From the NCBI GenBank assembly GCA_037447655.1, contig JBBHKE010003214.1:1-56635 (forward strand): DNA of 56,635 nt, in the 5' to 3' direction. The position numbers were made by a program, and so were the translations under genes. Source of the DNA: Zygnema cylindricum. Lineage: Eukaryota; Streptophyta; Zygnematophyceae; Zygnematales; Zygnemataceae. This document shows positions 21,868 to 36,800 of the stretch, piece after piece (position 1 is the stretch's first letter; the number at the start of each line of letters is the position of its first letter). Below the pieces are notes generated by a model, which did not search any database, was not told where the DNA came from, and was given only the letters and a program-made list of their open reading frames with translations.

Positions 21868-24800
21868 GTGGTGAAGGTGGATGGAAGGAAAGGGGAGGAG
21901 AGGGAGAGAGGGAGAGGAGAGGGAGAAGAGAGAGGGAGAGAGGAGAGGAGAAGGATTGGAGAAGGAGAGGAGAAGGAGAGGAGAAGGAGAGGAGAAGGAG
22001 AGGAGAGGGAGTGGAGAGGGAGAGGGGAAAGAGAGGAGAGCGGTTTGCATGCTTAGATTGTTTGATGAAAGAAAGCAAAAATAAAAAAGAGGAAATAGTG
22101 AAGGAAAACGGCGTCTGGACAACAGGAAGCGTTGTGGTAGTGTGAAAATCAGTTATTTAAGGAATAAAGATTTTCAAAGGTGGAATTTTTGACTCGCTAT
22201 TGAGATGGTAGTGGTCGATTGCGGTTGCTCAGCAGGAAACGGTCCAAACCATTGACTTGTGTAATAATCCACACTATTTTATGTGTTTTGGTAAGCACAC
22301 AATGTATTGGTTGGGATTGACCAAACCTAAGGGGAAGATTCTTACTTTTTGCACAAAATTGGACAAGCACCGTGTATCGCTACTAGCATCAAATGTTTCG
22401 TTTTTTCGCCTTTTAAACTCGTTTTTCTCCGTGCACACTTGTCCAATTGTTAGTCCGAGGTTGTGATGGAATGGTAAGCTGCTTACCTTCTGATTGATGG
22501 TTTTCAAATGAAAACTGGACACGCGTGCACAGAGAGAAGTACATCTACATGTTTAAAAAAATGTTTAACTTTAATAGCGATATATGGTGTAGTGAGTAAG
22601 CTGATCCTTCTTAAGGTGAAAATTGTGCAATTTTGAATCGTTCCATTGTAGAAGCGATTTAGGATGGGCTGTTTGTGGTTGAGGGAAGACTATACTTAGA
22701 GTGGACTCGCAAGATTTTGAAAAGCGCGGTATTCATTATGGACTGGGAATTTTTTTTGAAGTTGTTGTTTCTGAAATACATTAATTGAGGTATTTCGTGT
22801 GGTCTTGCAAATTTGTTGAGGTGCTTGTTTCTGACACTGACTGTCCTATTTTGTGCGAATTTGTAATGTTTGTTGAAGTGCTTGCTTTTGAGAATATCCA
22901 GTTTAATTGTGGTGAGCAGTGTATGGGGTGGCATTTGCCACAGTCATCGACGGGTCACAAATTATGGCCCACAAGGTTGTTATGGGAAAAAACCGCAATA
23001 TACATATATTTTTGTATGTCAAATTATGTAATGTCTACGTGTTTGCAGTAATTTTTGCCTCGTTTTTATTTTCTGGAAATTTTGTCCACTTTGTTTCTAT
23101 GCCACTGAACAATATGTTTAGGTGTGCAGTAGTTTTCTCGATGGTAGATTAGGATTTTTATTTTTTACTCTGACTTTGTATCTCGTTTTTTGTTTCTCAT
23201 CCTTTTTCGCTCCCTTTTGTAGTCGGCGACTTTTGTTATTATACTGTTTCCATGTTAATAGCTTGTTAAGCCCTTGATTTATCCTTTTAAATAAAGACCA
23301 TCATCTTATAAACAAACTATTGCCTGCATAATTTGGATAACAAAATGTGCCCTTAGATAGGGTCAACAATTTTTATACAATATTTAGCATTGGTTGATTT
23401 AGCAAGAGGTACTAGAGCATTTTTTTTTTTGTCTCCTTATAACATTGTCTATTCCAAACTAGACTATACAGTGAAAGTGGGACGTCACGCCTTTTCCCCC
23501 TTTTCTTTATGCTGCCTTGTTTGCTCTTTCTTTTGAAAAAATTATAACAACTAGCGCACACGTTGTAAGGTTTCAACTAACGATTATCTTGTTCGACTGC
23601 TGACACTTCTTTCTTTTGGTTTCCTCTTCTTTTTTCTGTGTCCATCCCTTTTTTTCAATCTTCTTACTTTTTGGAGCAGGTGTTTATGGAATCAAAAGGG
23701 TAAAGACTGCACATTCAAGTGTTTTAATGAGTGCAATTTAAGAGGAGAGTGCACAAATGGGGTGTGCAACTGCCAAGACAATTACTTTGGAATTGATTGT
23801 TCCCTCAGAATGGGGTTGGAAAATAGACCAGAGTAAGTATCTGCCTTTCTTTTGTAGTTTTCCCTGTGTTTTTACTGATTTTTTTTTTATGTTTGACTTT
23901 CAGTTTACATCTCAGCAGCTTAGAAAATTTTGAGAATGATGATTTTCTTTTAGTCGATTTTTTTAAAGAATGCTGTTTTTTTAATCTCTTTCTTTTCTTA
24001 GGATTTGCACTAAGTTTATTCTGCGTTAATTTTTTTGGAGCGTTATGATTGTACAGAGAATAGGCATTTGTCCTCTTGTATAGAAAAACCTAAAGTTTTT
24101 CTTTTTTGGGAAATAAGTTCCTCTTTTCTGCTTCCTCCCCCTCTCTCTCCCTCAATTTTCACTCCCTGTCTTCTTTCTCACCTCCCCCTAGTCCCCCTTA
24201 GCCTCTCCTCTCCCTCTCCCTCTCCCTCTGACATAGGTTTGTTTAGGGACTGCATTCTTTGACTCAGAATCGTGCCACATCCTCGTCTTTTATGGCCGGA
24301 TAATATTGCCCCTCGGGATTCTGCTGGAATTGTTCGTCCTCTTCTGTATGTATACGATCTACCTCCTCACATACTGACGGAACAGTATGAGAAGGTTCCA
24401 ACTTCAGACCAATGGGAGACCATTTTATTTTTGGAGCGACTTCTAGTGAGCCCTCACCGGACAGTGAATCCCGAAGAAGCCGATTTCTTCTATCTCCCTC
24501 TCATTGTCGGGTAAGGAAATTCTCCGTTTTCAACTCCTGTTAGCATGTGGCTCCCTAGTTTTTTTGCAACCTTTTGTAGTTTTTTTGAATGCTCCCACCA
24601 TAATTAATGCTGATTTTTTTTCTTTGCTTGATTAGAATGACATGGGGCAATCTCAAAGAAACCTTTCTCTTTTTTTTTCCCAGGTATCACTGTCGGTATC
24701 TAATCAACTGTGGTTCACATGAACTCAATACTGTGTACTAATTGGTTTTTCTTGGTTTTACCCAGCAAAACAGAAGACAGACTTATTTCAGAATTAGTTT

Positions 24801-27800
24801 GGCTCATACTTAAAACCGTGAATAGTGTATTGAGTGGACAATATTTGCAATATACATGAAATATGTTCTACCTCAAAAGATTACCATGTATGACCAACTC
24901 GAACTGGTCTTGGCGACTGACATCATTTTTGGGAAAACACTTCTATTTTGTATGTACAAACAAGTTAAAATTGCTCTATATAGTTTGAACCAACAATGTA
25001 ACTAGCTGATGATGTCCGTTGGATGTGACATCTGTCACATCTCACGAGCTGACAATGTTCCCATGAAGATGTTACCTCTGTCACACACTCATGAATTGGT
25101 AGACATGATTCCAGCAAAGGAACAAGCAGCGTTTCTATGCTTTCGACTTGGAAAACCAACTTTATAGCTCTGATTTTTCCAGGGCATCTGAAGCCCTCCC
25201 TCCACACATTGATAAGCTGAAATGAGTATTACGAACGATCAGAACATTTAGAGGTGTCGAGTGTGGGCTGACTTACGACGTCGGCATTTACATTATTACA
25301 AAGATTATGGCGAAGGGAACCTCCTTTAGTGTCTCAAACAAAAAGAAGATGTTGAAATCATCACATTTTGGTGGGAAGGGTTTGTACCCCTAATTTACAT
25401 TATAGATAGTGCCGCATGTCCGAGAAACTACCAACAGACAATTACACGTTGTCGTTTCACGACTTCACTGGTTTTGTACCCCATGAGACGTTATCCTCGG
25501 CAAAGGGCTCACAGACGGTGATGCAGCATGCAGCCGAATTGTCTTCACTTTTGGGCCTTTGGATTGACCTATTATTTTGTGTATGAACTTCCGTTTGTGA
25601 AGATTTTTGGAAGATATGAATAGACTACTGGTTGATCGTATGGGCACGATGTATAGTGGATTCTACATAATGCATAGTGTCATCCCTGCTTGCATCAAGA
25701 AACGGAGGGCGACATAGAACGGTGCCCCGAGACAAAGAGGAAAACATCTTCAAAAACGGTCTTCTTCTAGGACAAGGGCGGCAGCCTCAACTATGGGAGA
25801 TCACCTCTCCCGAAAAGTGAAAAATTTGGGATTGCTTCACTCGGATGTGCAACACTTGCCCATCTCTCATGGAGGTGTCACCATTAGGTGTTTTTATCGG
25901 TAGAAAAAATAATGATTATTGATAATCGCTTTTTTTTTTTTGGTCCGCGATAAAAACTAACGGTCCGCTAGGTATATCAAATTTTATCGTCGATAGAAAT
26001 TTGATATTAAGGATGAATCCAATCGTTACAAATACTACGGACAGCTCTAAATGGACACAAATTTTTCAGTTTGCGCTGATTACAGGCTGAAGGTTGCACA
26101 ACCAATACGATATGGATAGCTAGTTACCATACCTCGGGTCAACACCAAGGAAAAAAAGGGAGAAAAAACCAAAAAAAAGAAGAAGCAAAAACCGGCATGG
26201 TATATTTGGCTTTAAATACCATCCACAATAAGGCAAATATGCGTCGACCTTGGCCAACCTGGCCAAAAGTGGCAAGTATCAGCCACCATATCATAGGCTT
26301 AATCAAAAACCACATACTTTTGTGCAAGAGCCATATGATTATCCCACCAGAGTGGATGCTTTACATACCATGGGTTACAAACTTTTACACCAAAAAAATT
26401 ACTGGCTTAATAAGCCATTCACCATGTGAAATACAACAAGGGTATACGGCAACCTAAAACAGGGTGCAATCTCAATACCCACATTGTTGTCAGCATAGGA
26501 TAAGTTAGGTCACAACACCCAAAATTTGATTCTCGATCTCATACTATTGTGACCGTACACCACGGGAGCGAGTAGGGAAGCTCGCACCTTGCTGCTCCGA
26601 TACTGATGTAATACTTGCTAGAGTCTGCGAAATCAAACCGCGGGTTCCTCGCCAGTAAAGGTACACCTTGTATCGCTATTACCGTTAATGTTCTTTTCTA
26701 CCTTTAAACTCTTCGTGCACACTTGACCTCTAATTAATCCGACTGTTGCGATGGAATGGCAGGCGGTCTCCAATTGAAAACCGGACATGTGTGCACGGAG
26801 AAAAGCTGATTTAAATGGCGAAAAAATATTAACGCTAATAGCGGTACATAGTGTACTATCACGTAGATGTGATGTGACTCGAAGGTGGGTCCCACCAGGG
26901 CGCCCCTGCGAGCATGTATAAGTTACAGATAAAGGATACAAACCACTACGGCATAAAGCGCATATAATTACGTGTTAGTAACACCGAGCATACGGGTGCA
27001 ACCCCACGAAATACACATTAAGTTTTATGATAAATGTGTGAACAAAAAAGTCAAACATGTCATTCTTGCTTGTTGACTTCCAGGACTTCAGAGTTCCAAA
27101 CTATTTTGGGTTGTTCTCACTTCCCTGTTCCCTGAAATCCACACTCCAATTGTTGTGAGCTCAAATATTAAGGAGTGCCCAAAATATGGAGGAGTGCCCA
27201 AAATACTCAGTAGCTGAATCAAGTTGTGAGTTCCCTGAAAAATGAGTTGGAAAATTGTGCCTGGAGTGGGTAAAAATTTATGAGTTTTCTTAAACATTGG
27301 GGAATGAAAAATCAAGGGGCTGGTTGAAACATTTTGGCTTTTAACAGTGTGACCAACACAGCCTATGTACTGTGGATAATGGGGAAGAGATATTCCTTGG
27401 TTAGCATAAATTTCTGACACTGTTGTTAGTGTCAAGGAGTTTTTAATAACACAACAGCTTTTTTTTTTCTTTCGGGATCTAATTGAAAGAGCCTATCAAA
27501 TATGCTTCTAACGTCGATAACGTGGCCATTGAAATAAAGTATAATTGTGTTTGTCCCCAAATAATGTGGAGTTCTTGGACGGAAATCTGCAAGATCTTCT
27601 TACTTCCTGCCAAATTGATGACAATTATTCTTGGGGGGGCTAAAAATAGCGGTGATTTCGTTTAGGGCGAGATGGTAAAAAAAAAATTATTGCTTTTTAG
27701 GAGGTGTGAAAGCAGTAGTGAAAAAATAACTTAAAAACAGAGGTATTATGTGATGCACATTAGGAGGAAGACAATCTATGAAGGTTTCGAGATGTGGTTT

Positions 27801-30800
27801 GAAACTGAAAATGCTTCTTTGGAACTAACAAACAAATGTTTTCAGTTGTTTCACTCCTTGACCGAGGGGAAAATAATCAGTGGGAACTATTTTATGTCAG
27901 TAAGCAATTGATATATGCCCATAAAAATGTAGAAGTCGTGTATTTATATCCAAAAGGTCGTTTTGATAATGACATTTGTGGAGAAACAAATTGACAAATT
28001 GTTTTTGGAGTTCTGTGTGACCTTTATTTTGCTTGACAATACCGAGGACATGAGCTCTGTCAAAAGAGGGGTTCCCATATACAAATTTCTATGGGAAATA
28101 TGAACTTTACAGATTACCCCTCCGTGTTAGAATGAGTCGGAATTAACATTTATTGTAATTGCTTGTGCAATTGCGAATCTCATCAATTTTATGGTCCCAT
28201 TGCTTGGTCAATTCTCACTTGAATAAGCGAAATCAGCTAAGTCCTAATAGTTTATTAGTGACTTATCGAGGTCTATGGCACTTCGTTTTAGTCTTCGAAA
28301 CTCAAAAGGGAGTAAAAGGTTCTATGCTGCTCACGGCCTTTGCTACTTTGTCTTGCTCGTGTCTCCCTCTCCATCTCCCACTCTTCTCTTTCTTTCTCGT
28401 TTCGGGCCCTTCTTCATTCCCTCTCTCGCGCTCTCCCTTCTCTCCCTCTCCTTCCCTCTCCCTCCCTCCCTCCCTCCCTCTCCCTCTCCCTCTCTCCCTC
28501 TCTCCCTCTCTCCCTCTCTCCTTCTCTCCCTCTCTGTCTTTCTCTGCCCAGAAATCATGCACTTTTGGAGGCTTCCCTCCACCACGTGAAAGGCAGCTGG
28601 TCAGAAATCTGGGATCGGAAGGAGGGACGTGACCACATCGTCACACTTCCTGGCCGATGGGGAGGCTGCAACGTCAGCATGTCAGGTGGACGCTTGTCTG
28701 GTATGGGGGAGGTACTTCTGGGGGAGATGATTCTGCTGACAATGTGGGGATACACGCATAATATGATGACGGGACGAGAGAGACCGTGTTTTCAGTTTGG
28801 GAAGGATATAGTGATTCCTCCTATACTCCCGGGAAATTTTTTGGAATATAGTTTGTTTTTACACGGAAAGAGGAGGGAGCGACAGAAGAGGGAGACATTG
28901 TTGTTTTTTGAGGAGTGGGAGGGATTTGAGAAGGCCGAGGATCCCGCGAGTGTCCCTCCGGTTTGGAGTTTCGGTGTTGTTCAGAGGATGCGAGAGATCT
29001 ATGAAGGGAAAGAGAAGGAGACAGGGGTGAAGCTCGTGAGAGAAGGGAGAGGAAGGAAACCCTATTTGGAAGAAATGGCGAATAGTGTGTTCTGTTTGGC
29101 TCCGAGTGGATACGGTTTCGGGGTGCGAACTACTGAGGCAATCCTTGTGGGGTGTGTTCCCGTGGTCATTCAGGTAAGAGTGGAAGGGCTGGGAGGGAGA
29201 GGTGGCGATGGTGGAGATAGGTGGAGAGAGGTGCAGAGGTAGAGAGAGGTAGAGGGAGGTAGAGAGAGGTAGAGAGAGGTGTGGAAAGGTGGAGAGGTAG
29301 AGAGAGGTAGAGAGAGGTGTGGAAAGGTGGAGAGAGGTGGAGAGAGGTGGAGAAAGGAAGGAGAGTGAGCGTGCAGGGAGAGGAGATGTGGGGGGAAATT
29401 TGAGGGTGAGGGAGATGGGGAGGAGGTAGAGTGAGGTGTGGAAAGGTGGAAAGGTGGAGAGGTAGAGAGAGGTAGAGAGAGGTGTGGAAAGGTGGAGAGA
29501 GGTGGCGAGAGGAAGGAGAGTGAGTGTGCAGGGAGAGGAGATGAGGGGGGAAATTTGAGAGTGAGGTGATGGAGAGGGGGAGAGGGAGGGGAGAGGGAGG
29601 GGAGGGGGAGGAGGATGAGGGGGGAAATTTGAGGGTGAGGGAGATGGGGAGGGGGAGAGGGAGGGGGTGGGGGAGGGGAGGGGGAGGAGGTGGGGAGGGG
29701 AGGGGGAGGAGGAAGCAAGGGCAAGGGCGATGTCGAGGGTGATGGCGAGGGACTGGGAGAGGGAGAGGGAGAGGGAGAGGGACATATAAAGAAACAGGAA
29801 CATTGATTGCGAGAGGGCATAAGCAAGGGCAGGAGAGAGAGAGGGAGAGGATGTTTTCTGTAATTGGAACAGATATCACATTTATTTGGGGTCAATGTGT
29901 CGTCTTCAGCGGTATTTTTCTTTTTATATTTGCTTAAATATACAAAGTGGACTTGTTCTGTAAATTCTACTTCAATTAGTATGGGTTTTCTTGGCATGCT
30001 TTTTTGATAATTCTACTCCACACTAGTGAAACTTTTCTATCACGCAGTTTTCTTGTATTGTGTTTTAAAAATCGCAACCATTCTCACTTACAACCCAATT
30101 GCTACTAGGTTTTGAAATATATTGACGATGCACCAACCTTTGATAGACAAACGTCATCAATAACACCCCTTTTTTTGTATTTTTTCTAGCCAGACGTTGT
30201 ACAGCCCCTTGAAGGTGATTTGCTCCAATGGACAAAGTTTGCAGTATTCCTGAAACAATCGCAAATTTCCCGGCTGCCCGAAATCTTGGGCAATATTTCA
30301 TCTGCAGAAATAGACAATCTCAGGAAGGAAGGAGCCGAAGTGTGGCCGAGATTTACTTGGGCCAGTCCCCAAATGACTGACTACAGTGGAGGGAAGAAAT
30401 CTACTAATTTTTTTTCTGAAAACGATGCTTTTTCTTCTATTATGGCCATCTTAAGAAAGAGATTGCAAGTGGAGTCTGTAGGAACCTCCAGGTTAGGAGG
30501 AGATTCTATCGATAATTCAAATTCGATTGGTTTTGGGGCAGCTGTTGTTGAAGGAGAAAAAAGAGAAAAGCGTCAAAACGAGGCAAGGCAAGAAAAGGAG
30601 AAGAATGGTTACCACAAGGCTGAAGAAAACAAAGGTGTCGTGAGAAGTGAGAGTGTTATATCTGAGGTAAAGGAGGAGAATACTGGACAGGATATTGAAG
30701 TGGGCACAGGAGGAGGGAGAGATGAAGAACTGAAGGAGGGGACAACCGAAGAGGAAAAGACAAAGTCCAAATGCTCCCCCTCCTGTTGGACACATGGCAC

Positions 30801-33800
30801 GTGTAATGAGGAGTTGGGAAGATGTGATTGTCCAGTAGGAAAATCCGGTGCCAGCTGTCAGGATAAAGCTATGCCAGCTTGCCACCTGGCGCCAGATTAT
30901 TTCACCGCTTGTCCTATCCCGTCTACTTGTGCCTGCGCTCGAGAATGCTTCGAAAACCTTATCCCGACGAACTGGGTTTGCTATAATGAGACAAAAGAAG
31001 ATGGGACGATTGAAACTGATTTGGAAAAGATTTTTGATGGACCTCAGAGTCTCTTTGTTCTGGAAGGAATGGAAGGTGAAGTGCCTCAACAAAGGCCGAT
31101 TCCGAGGGAGGAAGGTCATGGGGATCAATGGATAGCACCGGAAAATTGTCCAAATAAATGCTCAGGAAGAGGATTATGCCATCGACAATCGAGGCAATGC
31201 AGGTAAAAGAAACAGTCTTTACAAGTTCAAATACCTGTTAGTCGTTTTACCTATTTGTGCCCACTGAAGTTTTATCGGTTATGTTCCTTGTATGTTCGCA
31301 TGTTGTTGTGTGATTTGTTCTCTCTGGAGTTTGTTTATTCCCTGCGAAGATAATTCATTTTCGTAATTGCAGATTGATCCGTTTTTGTGCACTGAAAATG
31401 TGTTGATTGTCTGTGTTCTTACACCTATCTGGAAAGCAATTATACACAACTATACCCTTTTGTACCACTCATAGTTGTGTGTCCCATGTGAGAATTTCAC
31501 TGTGTCCGTTCTCTCTTTCACATTTTTGGAAGCCCATCATTTTTCGTCCTAACCGCAAACGTTTTTTTTTCCTTTTCTTTTTTCCTTTTTGTTTTTTTTT
31601 CTGTTGGAAATTGCAGGTGTGGTTGGACTCACCAAGGTGTTGACTGCTCTGAAATGGGAGGTGCCCCTTTGAATTGTTTAAATCGGTGCAGCGAAAAAGG
31701 AACTTGTATTGATGGTTTCTGCAAATGTGATCGAGGATTTTTTGGGATGGACTGTTCACTTTTTATCGACGAGGATGGAACGACAAAGTAAGGGTGGCCT
31801 AAATTTTTTATGTATGGCGTTGATATCGGAGAGGGGAGAACGCAATGAGAAACAGATATGAAGGAATCGGAGAGAAAGAGAGAGAGGAAGGGAGAAGTAT
31901 GAGTGATGAAGATGAGGAACGGCTGCCTTGTGGTTTTTGGAGTCAAATTTTTACTTGTCATGTCAGTTATCGAGTCTAAGTTCCTTCTGTTTATTTTATT
32001 TTTCCTTTACCAGGATATTACCAAGGCCTTTGTTCTTATGGTCGTCGACGGTTCCTGCCCCTCCTAAAAACCAAGAACCTTTACGCCCTCGAATTTATAT
32101 TTATGATCTTCCCCCATCATTTACAGTGTGGACTTTTGTGCATTCTGATTGGCTGGATTGGACAGAGGCTCTAATCTTTCTCGAGAGAGCTCTCTCAAGT
32201 CCCCATAGAACTGCGAATCCTGAAGAAGCGGATTTTTTTTATATACCTCTTTTTATAAGGTGTGTTTTCTAGTAATTGGTTTCATCCTGAACCTTGTACG
32301 TTGTCTGTGTTTCCTTGTTGATTTTTTTTTTGTAAGCCTTTTGTTGACGTTTTACTGTTCAACACCATTAGTGTTTGAACTTTTTTTCGTCAGTAAAAGT
32401 TGCTATTTGTTCTGACCAAGTATCGGATTTCTGTTTGGACTGAACCAGTCGAAGGGGAGAAGTCTTACATTTCGATGGTGATGTCGTGATTTAAAATTAG
32501 AATAACATTTCAGGAACGAATTGGTCGAGTGCCTGGAAACATTTATGGTTTAACATTAATGGCGATCAAAACTCTAGTTGTATGTGCTCACTTCTTTCCT
32601 TGTCAGCTCCTTCTCCTCCTTCTGTCACCCTCTCTCTCTCTCTCTATCTTTCTCTCACTCTCTCTTTCTTTCTCTCTCTCTCCTTCTCTTTCTCTCTCCC
32701 TCTCTCTCCCTCTCCCTTTCTCTCTCTTCCTCTCTCCTGCGCTCTCTCTCCTCTCTCTTCTGCTCTCTCATCATTTTCTCATCATTTTCTTTGCCAACTC
32801 TCCAGGAACCGTGCGATTGTTAAGGATATATACGCCCGAGGGGCTCTCAAATACATACAAAAAAAATGGCCCAAACAGTGGGAGAAAAACAATGGTAAAG
32901 ATCACCTCCTCATCACGAATGAGGATTGGGGCAATTGTGAGTTTGGGACTCCTGGGATTTTCAACCCCACATTTAAAGAAGTTACAACAATCACTTTATG
33001 GGGCACAACTCGTAATATGATGTTGAAGTCTACAGATCCGTGTTTCCGATTGGGACGTGACGTAGTTGCTCCACCTGTTTTTTCTTTCAAGACAACCGAA
33101 ATTCCATCCTTACAAAGAGAGGAGGGAATTGTGCCCCCGGAAAGGACAATTTTGATGTACTTTATAGGTGTTTTGGGAGGACAAATCAATAATGCTGGCT
33201 ATAAATGGAGTTTTGGAGTCCGTGAAAGAATTTACGAGTTGTTTGGGGGAAAAGACGAGGAGACAAGAATGTATATTCGCAAAACAGGAGATCCTGACAT
33301 GATGCCATTTATGGAAGGTATGACAAAATCCATTTTTTGTCTTGCTCCGAATGGTTTTGGATTTGGAGTTCGAGGAATTCAAGCCGTCATAATGGGATGC
33401 ATTCCTGTGGTTATTCAGGTATTTTACGATTTTCTTCTCCCTTTTAATACAACCATTGTAACTGGTTGGAGAAAGGCTCGATTCTCCTTTTTTTCTTTTT
33501 TTTGTTCCTTTAACCACTTTTGCCTTTCTATTTCAAACCATGTGTCAATGCATTGTTAATGACGTTGGTATTGATGTTTGAGTGGATGCTACTGTACTTT
33601 TTTTTCTAGGATTTTTATTGAGAGCTGTAAGACAAAATCTGAAACTGTCATAAGATATAACGGAAGCTTCCTGTAAGCCATCAATGTTTCTTTATACTAT
33701 TTGGATCTGAGAAATTGTCTGACGTTTATGTTTGAACGGAACTTCTTCTACCAGTGCATATCACCGGATTTTAAGGCAAAACCTAAAACTTAAATAAGAA

Positions 33801-36800
33801 AATGAATGGTCTAAATTCAAACTTCTTCCCTGTCTGACTTGGGGAATATAGTGTGGCATGTGTGACTCTGACAAATGTGAGAGTTATTAAATGCAGCCAG
33901 GTGTCGTTCAGCCACTGGAAGGCGACCTCGTGAATTGGAACGCATTTTCTGTCGTTCTTTCCTTCGAAGATATTCCCAACCTTGTGACAATTCTGCGATC
34001 CATTTCTCAAGAGGAGATTGAAAGGAAGCGCAAAAACTGTCTGGAAGTATGGCCTCGATTTGTTTGGGCAAGTGCATCGATCTCTCCCTTTGATTCTGCC
34101 CCTCAGAATATTCTAGACCAATGGGCTCCTATTTTTGCGGAAAAAGATGCCTTTGCCTCGATAATGGCCATTCTGAAAACGCGAATGGAGGCAGAAGGAA
34201 CAATTCTTCCTATCAAATTCGGTACATCTCTTAAGACGGAAAACTTGCAGACGTCTTCTACACCCTTACTATACGACGATCTGCCGGTGACCTCCATCAC
34301 AAAATCTGCAAGTAACTGTAGAGGAGGCTGTGGGGATAAAGGGACTTGCAATGAGGAAACTGGCGAGTGCAATTGTGTACCGGATTATGGTGGTGTTAAC
34401 TGCCAAGATTATTTAATGCCGAGATGTCATTATGAAGGAGGTGCTGTACACACACCTTGTCTTTTTGCAGCTTCGTGTGGATGTGCTTTAGATTGCGATA
34501 AATATGCATTCGTACGCCCTACACTTTGTTTTGAGGAACAACGGAACGACGGGACCATAGAGACGGATATCTCTGCAATTTTTGCGGGAGATATGGGTTA
34601 TGTCCGTTGGGAGGCGGATGGATCAGAGTTTCGTGTGAAGGCAGAGAGAGATGGGAAAATATCTGAGTATAGGAGCCCAGGAGAGTGCCACTTGGGCTGC
34701 TCAGGGAGAGGAGGATGTAACAAGGATCGCATCTGTGAGTATGTGTCCTATTCACTTTTTCTTTGGAGTTTTCATGCAGAACATTAAAAAGTTGCTTATT
34801 TGGGTATTTGTATTCATGTCATTTATTATTTTAAGTTTGCACAAGCACTACTCATTTGTCGATTGAATTCTTTTTTTCTTCATCTGACTTTTCAAGAGGT
34901 TTTCACAGTTACCTTTTAGGTGTTGGGTCAGGTCTTGTGAAATGTAAAATTAGTCACCTGTTTAAAGAGGGTGTAACTGAAAGGCTGTCGAGAAAAGAAT
35001 GAGGATGCTGGATTACAAAGAAGCTCAATGGAAATAATTCAGTGTTTTTTTTTTGTTTTTTACTGGCATTAAATTATTGAGATGTCAGTTTCCACAAAGT
35101 GAGAAAGGAAGACAGAAGAGTTGAACAGGACATCACATACGTTTAAATCTAAATGTAACAGCAAATAAAATTTCTGTGCATTTGGTTAATCAAACAGCTC
35201 AAATTTAATTAATTAACCAAACTTTTTGGGAGACATTTCCACATTCCTGCGCAAAGATCATTGCTAAAAGCCTAACGGACGTGTCAGTTGAAATAAAATC
35301 TCTAACAATTGCTTCTACGGATTGGCATAACTTGTTAATCAACATACTTAACTTATTTACAACGCTAAAATAATTGTCAGAATTTAGTGACTACCTTCAA
35401 AAAGGATGTAATCTACTGTGTATAGTAGAGAAGTAACTGGAACTTAACTGGGATCAACATAAATATACTGAAAATGAATCAGGACTAACTGGAATTGTTT
35501 GGAGTTTACTGGAATAAATTGGAATAAACTAAAACTGAAATTAACTGAATTTAACTGGAATTACAAGGGATTCATATAGAGGGTGAGTTCCCGATTATCG
35601 ATAGTTGGTACATGTTGGGGTGCCTGATATCCGATTATCGGCTCAATACACATAATCGAAGTTCATCGATGATAAATTTTGATAAAAAAAGCAAAAAAGT
35701 ACTTTAACAATAACAGTAGACCACAAGTATTTCACCAACTTGTACGTTATTCGAGTTCCTGAATGAAGAAATCACTGTTAGTGGCCGAGAAAGATAAATG
35801 TAGTGAACCCCCAAAACCAGGTTACTCGATGTATGAATGTAAATACGCTTACTGACATATGTCACCAACCACCGAGTACGGTACTTTTAGTACCTCTTGT
35901 ACTATATCGTAGGTATTGACATATCGAGACTCTGGAATGAACAATAAATGGTAGGTATCGGTATTGCAACCGATACAATGTGAATCCCTAGGAATTAGCC
36001 GGAATTAATTGAAACTGATTGGTATTAACTGGAATCTATGGCAATTAGCTGGAATTAACTAAAGTTCACTGAAACTGATTGAAATCAATTAAAATTATCT
36101 GAAATTAACTGGATTAATTGGAATTTACCGGAAATAGCCGGACAAACTGAAACTAATGGACGGAAGCTTAAAAACTACAGCAGAAATTAATATCGGAACA
36201 GGAAATCAACCAAAATTAACCAAAGTTAACTGAAAATCAAACAGAAAAAACCTGAATTCGACCAAAATCGACCTATATTAACCAGAAATTAATCAGATTT
36301 AAACTGGAAATTAACCAAAAAATAGCCATAATTAACGCGAATTAATGGCAATTACCTCGCGGTGGGTTCTAGATGTGTATGGGGATTCTACGGAGCTGGA
36401 TGTGAAATCCAGAATCCCGATCACATTTGCTACAACGACTGTAACGACAACGGTAACTGTGTAGGGGGAACATGTAAATGTAACGACGGATTTTACGGGA
36501 TCGACTGCTCTCTGACTACGGGCCCAGACGGACGCTCAAAGTAGGGAGGAGGGAGGAGGGAGGAGGGAGGGGGGAGGGGGGAGGGGGGAGGGGGGAAGGG
36601 GGGAGGGAAAGAGGCTGGGCGAGTAAGAAACAGTGGGGTGATGAGAGGGAGGGAGTGATGCAAGCGAGTTTGAGGAGAGAGAAGGGAGGTAAACAACATC
36701 TATAGATTTTTTTCTCGCGTGAATTCTGCTCACAAATATGCTGGTTATCAAGTCACTCTTAATCTTTAACAGAGCGTTTTTTTCCATTTCTTTTCACTTT

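Larger units (their letters stand above)
24511..28551 (+). other. Exostosin intron 3 (4.04 kb) with repeat insertions
   Basis: Joins exon 3 (ending GG) to exon 4 (A AAT CAT) with the phase seen in modules 2 and 3. No coding exon is needed or seen between them. It holds MITE copy 2 (26662-26855), unassigned repeat-like sequence at 24700-26640 without convincing ORFs, AT-rich unique-looking sequence, and a CT tract at the acceptor. The equivalent introns in modules 2 and 3 are 546 and 128 bp. Confidence 0.75.

Noticed and set aside
21596-22122. Overlapping Glu/Arg/Gly and Ser/Pro ORFs on both strands
   Set aside because: Produced by the GGAGA tract in exostosin intron 1.
28340-29242. A 300-codon ORF starting in the CT tract
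   Set aside because: It is the intronic CT tract read in frame into exostosin exon 4 and past its donor; the acceptor at 28551 and comparison with modules 2 and 3 explain the coding part.
28859-29997. Long minus-strand Ser/Pro/Leu ORFs (up to 314 codons)
   Set aside because: They are the complement of exon 4 and of the purine minisatellite; composition follows the repeat and no domain is present.
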